From NCBI GenBank assembly GCA_030645495.1, contig JAUSLV010000002.1, forward strand, positions 124,001 through 188,000: 64,000 nt of DNA, given 5' to 3'. A program made the position numbers and the translations under genes. Shown here one piece after another: positions 17,926-26,453 of the stretch; position 1 is the stretch's first letter, and each line of letters begins with the position of its first letter. A model generated the notes under the pieces. That model searched no databases and was not told the DNA's origin. It was given only the letters and a program-made list of their open reading frames with translations. This DNA is from Actinomycetota bacterium. GTDB taxonomy: Bacteria > Actinomycetota > Acidimicrobiia > Acidimicrobiales > Ilumatobacteraceae.

Positions 17926-20160
17926 ATGAGTTCAGCAGATTCTATGTCAGCCTTGATTTCTCAAGTTGACCGGTGGCTCCTTCGAGCGTGTACATCGCTG
18001 CTCTCCACTTGGGACCCCGAGCACGGCAACTTCTGGCGAGACAGTTACGAGGACAAGTCTGACTCAGCCTCAATCGAGCGGCCTGATGGTCTCGGGCGGG
18101 GGAAGGGAGCTACCTCCAACAACCGTTCATTCCAGGCTCTAGTCGATGCAGCGGCCTTCCTGTCAGAGGCAACGGTTGAGGACGACACAGAGGAACTCCG
18201 AGCGCAGCTCGGCGCGTGCGCGCAGTTGATGGTCCACAACTACTTCACTTTCAAGCTCGCCGACCTCAGAGGCCACGGCGAGAACGGCGTAAACCCGTAC
18301 ACGGATGCCCAGCTCCTCCTCTCGCTTTGCCTCGCGCTGAGTCCAGTCGCGGCGGCCTACTGCGGGTTCAGTCTGACGGACGCCGACCACCAGACCCTGA
18401 TTGACCATGTCGTCGCTTTGTCGGCAGACGTCGCGACTCAGCTGAGTGAGCAGGGTGTCAAAGTCGACGACTTCGCTCGGCCGCACCACTTCCTCACCCT
18501 CCACACGGTGCGGGCGCTCGATGCGGCAGCAAGGACACTCGAAGCGCACGATGTCCCAGTACCAGCAGGGGTTGACCTAGAGCAGCGACACGACTTTGGA
18601 GCGCTCCTAGAAACCATGAGACGGGAGATCGTGCAACAGCTGGGGCTGCACCTACTTCCCGCTCCAGGCTTCGACTCGTCGTCGCTACTGTCGTGCTGCG
18701 CTCTCCTCAGCCGGTTTACTCGAGACGCTGACTCACCACTGCTGAGGCAGTGCATCGGAGCGCTCACCGAAGACCAATCGGCCAGAGGCACCTGGACGAC
18801 CGCCGGGGTGATCGGCTTCGATCGACGCAGGTTGGTCTACGTGCCAAGCGTTGAGTTGAGCCTGGTTCTGTCAAACCTCACCCTGGTCGACCTGAGCGAA
18901 GGAGACGTCGACGTCTTCGACCGAGCGCTTCCCGCGCTTGAGGGCTCGCTGCGCCTCGTACAGAGTTCCTACACACTCCACGATCGGCGCTCGGGTTGGC
19001 GAAACGACCGCACGCGATCTGGCCAGCAAGTGGATTCGTGGACGACCGCCGTCGTACTGCGCTTCCTCATTTCCTTCAGAACTGCGCTGACAGACGCTCG
19101 ACAAGAACAGCTCTTGAAGAAGTACCGCGCTCACCGAGGAAGCTCCCAGTTTCCGAGGTTCTGGCAAGACCTGGAACGACTCGTTCCCGCCCGGCAGCGG
19201 TACCACATGATTCGCTCCAGCGAAGTGCCCGAGGGCTACCTCGACAAGTTCTACGGGATCACAGACCCGACACCAGACAACTCGATCGTCAACGGGATCG
19301 CACAGGAAATCCTCCTGCCAACGCTGACCGGTGCGAGCGAGAGACCAGTCGACACCGCATCGTTCCTGCTCTATGGGCCGCCTGGCACTCGCAAGACGAG
19401 CCTGATTGAGCGGATGGCGAAGGAGCTTCGATGGCCGCTCATCACTCTCTCGCCCCCGGCCTTCCTTCGCGGAGGGATCGAGGGTTTCGAAGCATCCGCG
19501 GATGAGATCTTCGAAGATCTCGTGCATCTGAAGCGTGTGGTTGTGCTCTTTGACGAGTGTGAAGACTTCTTCCGTTGGCGCCCACCACCTTCGCAGCTTG
19601 AAAGCCGCACGGTTGGCGCCTTCATCACTTCCGGCATGCTCCCAAGGCTGCAGCGGCTCCGCCAGGAGCGATGGGTGATCTTCGTGATCAACACCAACGT
19701 CGAGGCATTCGAACTCGACGACGCCGTCACACGCCGAGGGCGCCTCGACAAGGCCGCACGCGTCGGTCACCCGGTCTTGGAGGCCCAGCTCAGGTACCTC
19801 TCCACGTGGTCGTCGCGGCGATCCGGAAACCGGCTGACCGACGAACACCTCGCTTGGTTCTCGAGCGCACTCGGTTCTGTGGAGAACGAGATGAAGACTC
19901 AGCGAGAGCGACTGGCAAAAGAACGCGACGTGCTCCAGCGAGACAACCCAGATCGCGGCCCCGAGTACCGCGAACAGATGTCTGACCTTCAGAAGGATGA
20001 AGCGAAGACCCTCACGAAGGTTGTCACGTTCGGAATGCTAGATCAGCTCGCACAGCGCTGCCTGGGCGAAGGGGCCGGGTCTCCGATATCGACTCATGAG
20101 AGCTTCGTCGAGAACCTCGGGCAAGAGTTCAACCGATTCGGACCCGATCAGTTTGGCTGA
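17926..20160 (+). CDS. AAA+ ATPase with long all-helical N-terminal domain
   Basis: 744 residues from the ATG at 17926 (weak GTGGGG upstream; a longer in-frame start exists at 17806). Residues ~1-400 are repetitive helices with recurrent L-L-S-L/W-Y patterns resembling an alpha-toroid (terpenoid-cyclase-like) fold. The AAA module follows: Walker A LYGPPGTRKTSL (~480), Walker B VVVLFDECEDFF (~540), sensor 1 FVINTN and an arginine finger region DAVTRRGRLD. The Walker A has Arg where Gly or Ser is usual before KT. A coiled coil and EF-free helical tail close the protein. It lies in the nuclease-rich part of the island. Client or effector is unknown. Confidence 0.72.
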   Translation: MSSADSMSALISQVDRWLLRACTSLLSTWDPEHGNFWRDSYEDKSDSASIERPDGLGRGKGATSNNRSFQALVDAAAFLSEATVEDDTEELRAQLGACAQLMVHNYFTFKLADLRGHGENGVNPYTDAQLLLSLCLALSPVAAAYCGFSLTDADHQTLIDHVVALSADVATQLSEQGVKVDDFARPHHFLTLHTVRALDAAARTLEAHDVPVPAGVDLEQRHDFGALLETMRREIVQQLGLHLLPAPGFDSSSLLSCCALLSRFTRDADSPLLRQCIGALTEDQSARGTWTTAGVIGFDRRRLVYVPSVELSLVLSNLTLVDLSEGDVDVFDRALPALEGSLRLVQSSYTLHDRRSGWRNDRTRSGQQVDSWTTAVVLRFLISFRTALTDARQEQLLKKYRAHRGSSQFPRFWQDLERLVPARQRYHMIRSSEVPEGYLDKFYGITDPTPDNSIVNGIAQEILLPTLTGASERPVDTASFLLYGPPGTRKTSLIERMAKELRWPLITLSPPAFLRGGIEGFEASADEIFEDLVHLKRVVVLFDECEDFFRWRPPPSQLESRTVGAFITSGMLPRLQRLRQERWVIFVINTNVEAFELDDAVTRRGRLDKAARVGHPVLEAQLRYLSTWSSRRSGNRLTDEHLAWFSSALGSVENEMKTQRERLAKERDVLQRDNPDRGPEYREQMSDLQKDEAKTLTKVVTFGMLDQLAQRCLGEGAGSPISTHESFVENLGQEFNRFGPDQFG

Positions 20161-20223
20161 TGCTGTACACAAGGCCCGCGACGCCCGCCGCTATGGGACT
20201 CCCTTTGCTACTGAGAAGGTGAG

Positions 20224-21159
20224 TCACGACGCCCGCTCGAATACCTCGAACCGCTCGGCCAACAACTCACGGTCGGGCTTCTCCGACCTCGCCGCGGGCA
20301 GCTGCCGCAGGCGTTCGCCGTGCATCTCCTTGATCGCGTGTTGCAGCGTGGGGCCGTCGAACGTCTCGAGCACCGAGTGGCGTACGTGCACCACGTAGTC
20401 GGGCGAGATGCCGATGATGTTGGCGTCGAATGCACCGTGGTGGATCTTGCACAGCGACAGACCGTTGGCCACCTTCGCCGCGCCACCTTCCGAGTCGGAC
20501 TTGATGTGCGCAGCATCGAGCAGCTCGGCGAACGGCAGGCGGCACACCGCGCACTTGCGCTCGTAGGCGTAGATCACCGCCGACCGGAACAGCGGCTGGT
20601 GATGCCGCTGGCGCACGATGCGCTCGTTGTAGCTGCGGGCGAACTCGATCACCGTGTCGTCGGCGCCCGCCGGCAACGCACGCTGGCTGGCATCCACCGC
20701 CACTACGAACTGGTGGAGGTCGGGCTCCTCGCGCACCAGCCACACCGGAAACTCTGGCCGGAACACCTGCGTCTGCGTGCCCGGCAGATACCCGATGCCG
20801 GTGAACCACACCAGCGGCAGCTCACGCTCCATCGCTGTGCGCAGCCACACGTTGTCGGGGAACATCCGGTCGGTGCCACGCCACTTGTAGCGGAGCATTC
20901 CGTCGTCGCCCACGCTGTCGTCGTACGGGCGCCGAGCCTCGTTGGGCGAGTAGGCGGTGAGGATGCTGATCGCCCCCTGCGAGTAGTCCTTCACCCGCCA
21001 GATGCCGGTCTGCGTACCCACCAAGCGGTGCTGACGACCGTTGAACTCGAACTCGCTCAACTGCTGACGCGTGAGCCCCTCGGCCGTGAGCATGCGCGCC
21101 CGCAACCACGCGAACACCGACTCGCGAAACGCGAGATCGTCGATGCTGCCAGTCGCCAT
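20224..21159 (-). CDS. HNH endonuclease with N-terminal PUA/SRA-like domain
   Basis: 311 residues. The N-terminal ~150 residues (ending PGTQTQVFRPEFPVWLV) look like an SRA/PUA-type modified-base reader. The HNH part begins with CAVC (residues ~208-211), then DAAHIKSDSEGG and CKIHHGAFDANIIGI: two zinc-type cysteines plus the catalytic histidines. This arrangement suggests a type IV restriction enzyme sensing modified DNA. It lies 9 bp after the NERD gene on the same strand, so the two are probably co-transcribed. Confidence 0.8.
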   Translation of the reverse strand: MATGSIDDLAFRESVFAWLRARMLTAEGLTRQQLSEFEFNGRQHRLVGTQTGIWRVKDYSQGAISILTAYSPNEARRPYDDSVGDDGMLRYKWRGTDRMFPDNVWLRTAMERELPLVWFTGIGYLPGTQTQVFRPEFPVWLVREEPDLHQFVVAVDASQRALPAGADDTVIEFARSYNERIVRQRHHQPLFRSAVIYAYERKCAVCRLPFAELLDAAHIKSDSEGGAAKVANGLSLCKIHHGAFDANIIGISPDYVVHVRHSVLETFDGPTLQHAIKEMHGERLRQLPAARSEKPDRELLAERFEVFERAS

Positions 21160-21168
21160 ATGCGGAGC

Positions 21169-22149
21169 CTAAGACGCGGGCTTCAGCTGCTGGCGCAGGT
21201 GCTCGGTGATGGCGGGCACCATCGGGCCGAACGCTCCGGGCACGCTCACGTGCTCGGTCAACTTGACCGGCCACAGCGAGGTCACGCCCTTCACCACCCA
21301 CGCCCTCATCGGGCGAGCCCACGTGCCGAATGTGAAGCACAACACGCCGTGCACCGGCACCTCCGGGAAGGCGGCGCTCATCACTGAACGAACGGTCTCC
21401 ACCTGGCCCAGCACGCCGTCGACCAGCTTCATCTGGTTGCGCCCGCCGACGTACAGCTGCCAATCGGGTTTGAAGATGTTGCCGACGTTCCTGATGTCGA
21501 CGGCACCCGTGTAGTTCTTGGCGTCGATCACGAACACGCCGGCCGGCCCGATGGCGATGTGATCGATGTTCGCCTTGCCCTTGCCCGGGTGCAGACGGTC
21601 GTGCAACGCCTCGACACCCTTCGCCGCCGCCAACACCTCGGCAACACGGCGCTCACCTTTGGCACCGAGATTCCAAGCCTTCGTGGCTTGCGACTCAGGC
21701 CCGATCGTGGGTTTCGGTGTGAGCGCCGACGCCAGCCGGCCAAGGATCGGGCGCTCGGCAACCAGCGCCTGCCGTCGCTCCGCGTCCTCCTTCACCTTCT
21801 GCTGCTTGCGGGCCAGCTCGCGAGCCGACCGCTTCTCGTACTCGCTCTGCGCCGATCCGCCGGCCACCGACTCGTGCTGAGGCTCAGGTGTAGGCACAGG
21901 CGGCGCGAGCGTGGGGGCGGGCAAGGTCGGCGCTTGCAGCGTCGGGGTCGGCAGCGTCGGAAGCACGGGCGGCTGTGGGGCCACCGCATCGGGCTCCCCG
22001 GGCGCTGTGTCCACGTACGACGCGGCACAGGGCACGCAGCGCGTCACCTTCTCGCTCGCGAACCACACCGCCCGAGTGCCTGCGGGCAACGACTCGCCGC
22101 ACGAAACGCACGAGTCGTCGCGCTTGATGTCCATGATCTTCCAGGTCAC
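21169..22149 (-). CDS. NERD-domain nuclease with N-terminal zinc finger
   Basis: 326 residues. The N-terminal treble-clef finger is CVSCGE ... CVPC (residues ~14-41). A Pro/Thr-rich linker follows, with a Lys/Arg-rich helix, and a C-terminal NERD domain (~160-310): GAKGERRVAEVLAAAKG, NIDHIAIGPAGVFVIDAKNY, the conserved D and DxK residues of the PD-(D/E)xK-like fold. NERD proteins are nuclease-related and enriched in plasmids and defence loci. Overlapping organisation with the HNH-PUA gene downstream suggests one two-nuclease module. Confidence 0.8.
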   Translation of the reverse strand: MTWKIMDIKRDDSCVSCGESLPAGTRAVWFASEKVTRCVPCAASYVDTAPGEPDAVAPQPPVLPTLPTPTLQAPTLPAPTLAPPVPTPEPQHESVAGGSAQSEYEKRSARELARKQQKVKEDAERRQALVAERPILGRLASALTPKPTIGPESQATKAWNLGAKGERRVAEVLAAAKGVEALHDRLHPGKGKANIDHIAIGPAGVFVIDAKNYTGAVDIRNVGNIFKPDWQLYVGGRNQMKLVDGVLGQVETVRSVMSAAFPEVPVHGVLCFTFGTWARPMRAWVVKGVTSLWPVKLTEHVSVPGAFGPMVPAITEHLRQQLKPAS

Positions 22150-22212
22150 GCGAGCCTCCCGCCCGGGGCATCGTAGGCACAGGCTGAAGCCACCGCCTGC
22201 AACACTTCCCTC

Positions 22213-23265
22213 GTGGCCACTGATGAGCTGTTGATCGAGCGCTTGCTGCGCGTGATCGACGAGGGGCGGCGCACAGCCACCTACAAGCTGGCATTGCTGC
22301 TGGCGTTGATCGACGCTGCGGCCACGTCGCCGGGTGAGGCTGAGCTGCCCACCCGTGTGCTGGCCGAGCGGGTGCTAGAGCTGTACTACCCGCAGACCCG
22401 CGCCTACGTGGATCGCACCGGCGCGGCGCACGACCTGCGCCAGATCTCGATGAAGGGTTCGGAGGTGCTGGCGGCCGTCACCAGCCTGCGCTTGGCCGCT
22501 GCCGCCCACGGCACCCGCTCGCTGCACCACGTGCGCCAGATCATGGCGGCCGACTACCAGCACACTCTCGACGCGGTGGAAGACACGTTCGTGCGCTACC
22601 CGATCCCGCTGATGCAAGTGGTGGGCGGCACCAGCGTGCCGTTCCTGTACTCGGTGGACTGGGTCGAAGGCACCGCCGCCAAGAAGCTGCGCCGCACCGG
22701 CGACGACAAGGTGCGGCTGCTGGACGGCGTGGCCGACCGGCTGGTGGTGATCGGCCCGATGCTGCGCCCGCTGATCGAACTGCACTGGGCCCGCGACGTG
22801 GCCCGCTGGACCCGCCTGCCGATGGAGGACGACGACCTGCGCTCGCACCTGTTCGGCACTGACCGCACCAGCTTCCCGAAGCGACTTGTGGGCGAGTTGA
22901 GCGACCTGCAGCACGACGAGTGCTTCTACTGCGGCGACCGCCTCATCGGCCGACGCGAGGTGGACCACTTCCTCGCCTGGTCGCGCTGGCCCAACGACGC
23001 CATCGAGAACCTGGTGCTGGCCGACCGCTGCAACGGCCACAAGAGCAACCACCTCGCCGCCACCGAACACCTCGTGCGCTGGCGCACCCGCCTGGCCAGC
23101 GCCGCCACCGACCTGCGCACCATCGCCACCGCCACCGACTGGGTGTCGGACGCCGATCGCACCCAAGCCCTCGTGCACACCACCTACTCCCACATGGTGG
23201 CGGGCACCCCACTGTGGCTGCGCGGCAACGAGTTCGAACTGGCCACCGGGCCGACGGCGGTGTGA
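22213..23265 (+). CDS. HNH endonuclease
   Basis: 350 residues starting at a GTG, divergent from the NERD gene (63 bp). The N-terminal ~230 residues are helical and Arg-rich, probably DNA binding. The C-terminal HNH core is CFYCGDRL ... EVDHFLAWSRWPNDAIENLVLADRCNGHKS (residues ~236-280): zinc cysteines, catalytic DH and the NxxH/HKS ending. This HNH subtype is common in standalone actinobacterial restriction-like genes. It converges with the patatin gene with 8 bp between the stops. Confidence 0.82.
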   Translation: MATDELLIERLLRVIDEGRRTATYKLALLLALIDAAATSPGEAELPTRVLAERVLELYYPQTRAYVDRTGAAHDLRQISMKGSEVLAAVTSLRLAAAAHGTRSLHHVRQIMAADYQHTLDAVEDTFVRYPIPLMQVVGGTSVPFLYSVDWVEGTAAKKLRRTGDDKVRLLDGVADRLVVIGPMLRPLIELHWARDVARWTRLPMEDDDLRSHLFGTDRTSFPKRLVGELSDLQHDECFYCGDRLIGRREVDHFLAWSRWPNDAIENLVLADRCNGHKSNHLAATEHLVRWRTRLASAATDLRTIATATDWVSDADRTQALVHTTYSHMVAGTPLWLRGNEFELATGPTAV

Positions 23266-23273
23266 CGAGCTGG

Positions 23274-26051
23274 TCAGTGTGCCTGCTCGAGGCGAGCCTG
23301 AAGCCCCCGTGCAGCATTGGCTCCAGCACGAAGGATGTGAAAGAACTGCGCGTCGGTGAGGAGCTGGTTCGCAGTCGAGTAGTGCGGGAAGCGCGGGTCG
23401 ATCCGACCGAACAGGCGAAGATCGCGGTCCTGGTCGAGGCTGCGCTGCAACTTCACGTAGTAGATCGTGGTATGCACCTTGGCATTCTCAAGGTCCTGAG
23501 GGTTGAAGTCGTCACCCCACATGTAGGCGGGGACCGTGTAGACGGACTTCCATGGTGGCATCACCGACGATTCAAGTTCGGCGAGATCGAAGTACAGGCG
23601 CTCTTCCAGCACAGCGTCTGCCATGTCCAAGGCCTCGACCAAGGTCGTGAACGATCCAGGCGTATCGCCAGACGCATCGACACAGATGATGTTGCGATAC
23701 CCAGCGCGTAGCAGCTCGACAAGTCCAAGATTCTCGACGTGACCACCATCCGACACGAACACGTAGTCGTCATTGGGTGCGTAAACACCGAACACCTCGT
23801 TGAAGAGGTGGCCAAGGCGGACAGGTGGAAAGTTGCAGTTCCGTGCCTTCACTTGCTCCAGCGCTGGCAGCCAGACACCGAGATCGGCATTCACCGCTGC
23901 GAGAAGGGCATTCGTGCTGCTCATGCTGGAACGCCCCATCGCCGAGGCAAAGGCAGCTCCGCTGGTCGCCATCCAAGCCGCAGGGCTCTTGAGGCGCTGA
24001 AGCGCCAGGGAGTTCAGTGACTGGACGTAATCCGCAGTGTTCACCGTCACGGAGCCTGTGGCTCTGTGATGTGACACCCTCTTCTGGCTGATGGTGAACG
24101 ATTCGGCCGGTGCTCCGGTGGGAGCGAGGCCAACGCGAGACGCTGCACAACAGACGATCAGTTCCGGAAGCTTCGGATCACTCTTGTAGCCGGCAAGTTC
24201 CGCCCAAGTGACCCCGATGCTGGTCTGGCCCTTCACCGATCCTCTCTTGCGAAACCGTGGCCTCTGCTTCGGGTCGACGACGAATGAACTGGTCAGCCGA
24301 GCTCGGTACACCTCACGGATGGACCATGCCTGAGTGTCGACGATGAACGCGAAGAGGGCGTATGCGACCAAGGCGGACCACACCCACCACACAGAACTGA
24401 AGAAGCCTTCCCGGAGCGATGAGTCGTGGAGGATCTTGCTGAAGACGACAGCGGTGAGCAAGGCAAGTGCCACGCCGCCGAGACGCGACGCATTCTTCCT
24501 CAGCGGATTCGCGGCGATTCGGGCAAGGCTGCCCAACACCGCAACGACAGAAACGCCGCCGACCGTGAAGAACTTCTGGTCCGAACCAAGGTTGGCAACT
24601 TGCACCAAGATCCACGGCCCGACCACCAACGTCCAAATCGTCAACGCGGAGAGTGTCGCCAGCACACTGACCAGCACCCTCCCTACCCGCTGCACGTACG
24701 GGAGGAACTCGGCAATGACACAGAGAGCTGCCATCCCGAGTAAGACCAGCGCAGGGGCCCAATGGTGCCACGTGATCGCGAGACGGCTTGGATCGTCGTA
24801 CGCAAGCCCGAGTTGAGGGTGCACCCACGTCGTCGAGAGAACCCTTCCGATCGGCCATGCCGCAATAATGAGGAGCGTCAATACCTGCACGAGGTTGGCG
24901 GACACCGCGCCGGTCGCATACAAGACCGTTCGGCTGAGACCACCACTTCCGTTGGCCAGGAAGCGATGGTGTCCAAGGGCCTGGCCAGGCTGGATGGGGT
25001 GAGACGGGTCAGTCACACCCGCGCCTGCGTCAGCGATTCCAAGAGGTTCGCTCATCAACCCACCGATGACGCTGTCTGCCGCCTTCAGTGCTGCGTTGTC
25101 GCCAGATGCCGACTTGTCGACCATCCTTGCCAGGCACCAACCGCTTGCCGCGTAGTTCCCTCCTGAAACCGCCGAGATCGCCTTGACCTTGTTCATCCAG
25201 ATCTCGTTGGAACTGGTCGGGGTCGCCAACTGACGGATGACACCGAGCGCGAAACCAGCGCTTCGAATCCCTCCGCCGGAGCAACACATTGCCCAGTCGT
25301 CCTTGTTGGGCTTGTCGTCGCGCGTCTGGGTTGATGCGCGGCCTGGCGCGCTGATCAGTCGATCCACGGCACTGTGAAGTTCGTCTGCCGGCAACTCCAC
25401 GGGCAACTCCGACGCTATTGAGCGAGGTGGAACCCGGTTCGAGAGCCGAGGAATCTGAAGTCCGCGATACCAACGCTGGGCACGGCCACCGTACGGGCGG
25501 ATCGCACCGACGCTCGACCACCGCCAGAGAAGGAGCAGGATCGAGGCCAAGACACTGGCGGCCAGAACGATCGCAAAGGCCGAGACGGCTCCACTGCACA
25601 ATTGACTCTGGAGGATGATCCCTTGCTTGTCGTCCAGTTCCACACCTTGGACCACCAGCAGGTTTGCAGCCACGAGGGAGAACATTGCGGCGAGCGGCGC
25701 CCAGGCTGCACCGAAGCTCATCCTGGTGAGCTTGATGTCAACGTGCTCTGGGGGCTTGGGCAAGAGAGTCAACAGCCAGACGACCAGCGCCACAAGGGAA
25801 CCGATAATGGTGTCGGATCGAAGGTCCGACTTGAAGCCAGCTAGGTCGCGGGTTCGAGATGTCTCACCCTTGAAATAGATGTCAAGCGTCGTCCTCCATT
25901 CATGCCAGATATCAACCTGGCTATGTAGCGACCGGCCGACCACGATAAGCGCCACTATGAGCGCTGCGAGGATGGCCAGGGGTCGAGCCCGATACCAGAC
26001 ACGCCATCGCAACGGGGCCTGCTGCCGCACCAAGGGAGTTTCGTCGACCAT
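23274..26051 (-). CDS. Large membrane-embedded patatin-like phospholipase
   Basis: 925 residues. Four N-terminal membrane helices (~30-190) precede the patatin start: oxyanion-hole motif CCSGGGIRSAGFALGV (~253-268) and nucleophile elbow AVSGGNYAASG (~290-300, Ser in a non-canonical VSGGN context). A block of about six further membrane helices (~380-600) is inserted. The catalytic Asp motif SDGGHVENLGL is at ~765. Ser/Asp dyad phospholipases degrade membranes as abortive-infection effectors when linked to nucleotide second messengers. No cyclase sits beside it here, so defence function is inferred from the island only. Confidence 0.85.
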   Translation of the reverse strand: MVDETPLVRQQAPLRWRVWYRARPLAILAALIVALIVVGRSLHSQVDIWHEWRTTLDIYFKGETSRTRDLAGFKSDLRSDTIIGSLVALVVWLLTLLPKPPEHVDIKLTRMSFGAAWAPLAAMFSLVAANLLVVQGVELDDKQGIILQSQLCSGAVSAFAIVLAASVLASILLLLWRWSSVGAIRPYGGRAQRWYRGLQIPRLSNRVPPRSIASELPVELPADELHSAVDRLISAPGRASTQTRDDKPNKDDWAMCCSGGGIRSAGFALGVIRQLATPTSSNEIWMNKVKAISAVSGGNYAASGWCLARMVDKSASGDNAALKAADSVIGGLMSEPLGIADAGAGVTDPSHPIQPGQALGHHRFLANGSGGLSRTVLYATGAVSANLVQVLTLLIIAAWPIGRVLSTTWVHPQLGLAYDDPSRLAITWHHWAPALVLLGMAALCVIAEFLPYVQRVGRVLVSVLATLSALTIWTLVVGPWILVQVANLGSDQKFFTVGGVSVVAVLGSLARIAANPLRKNASRLGGVALALLTAVVFSKILHDSSLREGFFSSVWWVWSALVAYALFAFIVDTQAWSIREVYRARLTSSFVVDPKQRPRFRKRGSVKGQTSIGVTWAELAGYKSDPKLPELIVCCAASRVGLAPTGAPAESFTISQKRVSHHRATGSVTVNTADYVQSLNSLALQRLKSPAAWMATSGAAFASAMGRSSMSSTNALLAAVNADLGVWLPALEQVKARNCNFPPVRLGHLFNEVFGVYAPNDDYVFVSDGGHVENLGLVELLRAGYRNIICVDASGDTPGSFTTLVEALDMADAVLEERLYFDLAELESSVMPPWKSVYTVPAYMWGDDFNPQDLENAKVHTTIYYVKLQRSLDQDRDLRLFGRIDPRFPHYSTANQLLTDAQFFHILRAGANAARGLQARLEQAH

Positions 26052-26156
26052 CGATACATGGTAGTCACGTTGTAAACAGCCCCTGAGCAGGTGTGATTGT
26101 CATCCCTCACGCGAATGCATTCACGTCGGCGATGATGTCCGTCGTCGATGGCATGT

Positions 26157-26380
26157 ACACACGATCGCCTGGCACCCCGAACACGACCACAACATCCGCG
26201 CCTCGACCTCGACGATCCACCGCCACCTACGCCGCGCCGACCTCGTCGTGCCCGAACCCCGCAAGAAGCCCCGCTCGCCCGACATCCGCTTCCAAGCCGA
26301 GCAACCCAACGAGACCTGGCAATCCGACTTCACCCACTGGCGCCTCGCCAACGGCGTCGACGTCGATATAGATCGCGGAC
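26157..26380 (+). mobile_element. Decayed IS481-family transposase fragment
   Basis: In one frame the DNA encodes AWHPEHDHNIR ... STIHRHLRRADLVVPEPRKKP, then RFQAEQPNETWQSDFTHWRL. This is the region between the helix-turn-helix and the first catalytic Asp of IS481 transposases (WQSDFTHW carries the DDE first Asp). The sequence loses similarity about 15 residues later. No terminal inverted repeats and no second or third catalytic block can be seen. The rest of the gap between the patatin and lipoprotein genes (26052-26453) shows nothing else. It marks the right-hand edge of the defence island. Confidence 0.75.
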
Positions 26381-26453
26381 GCATTCGCCGCCATCACCGC
26401 CGACGACGGAAGCAGTCGAGTCGGCCGATCGCAAGCCACGTAGGCCATGGATC

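Noticed and set aside
23274-26051. CBASS CapV assignment for the patatin
   Set aside because: No nucleotidyltransferase or Cap2/Cap3 genes adjacent, and the protein is far larger and membrane-embedded.
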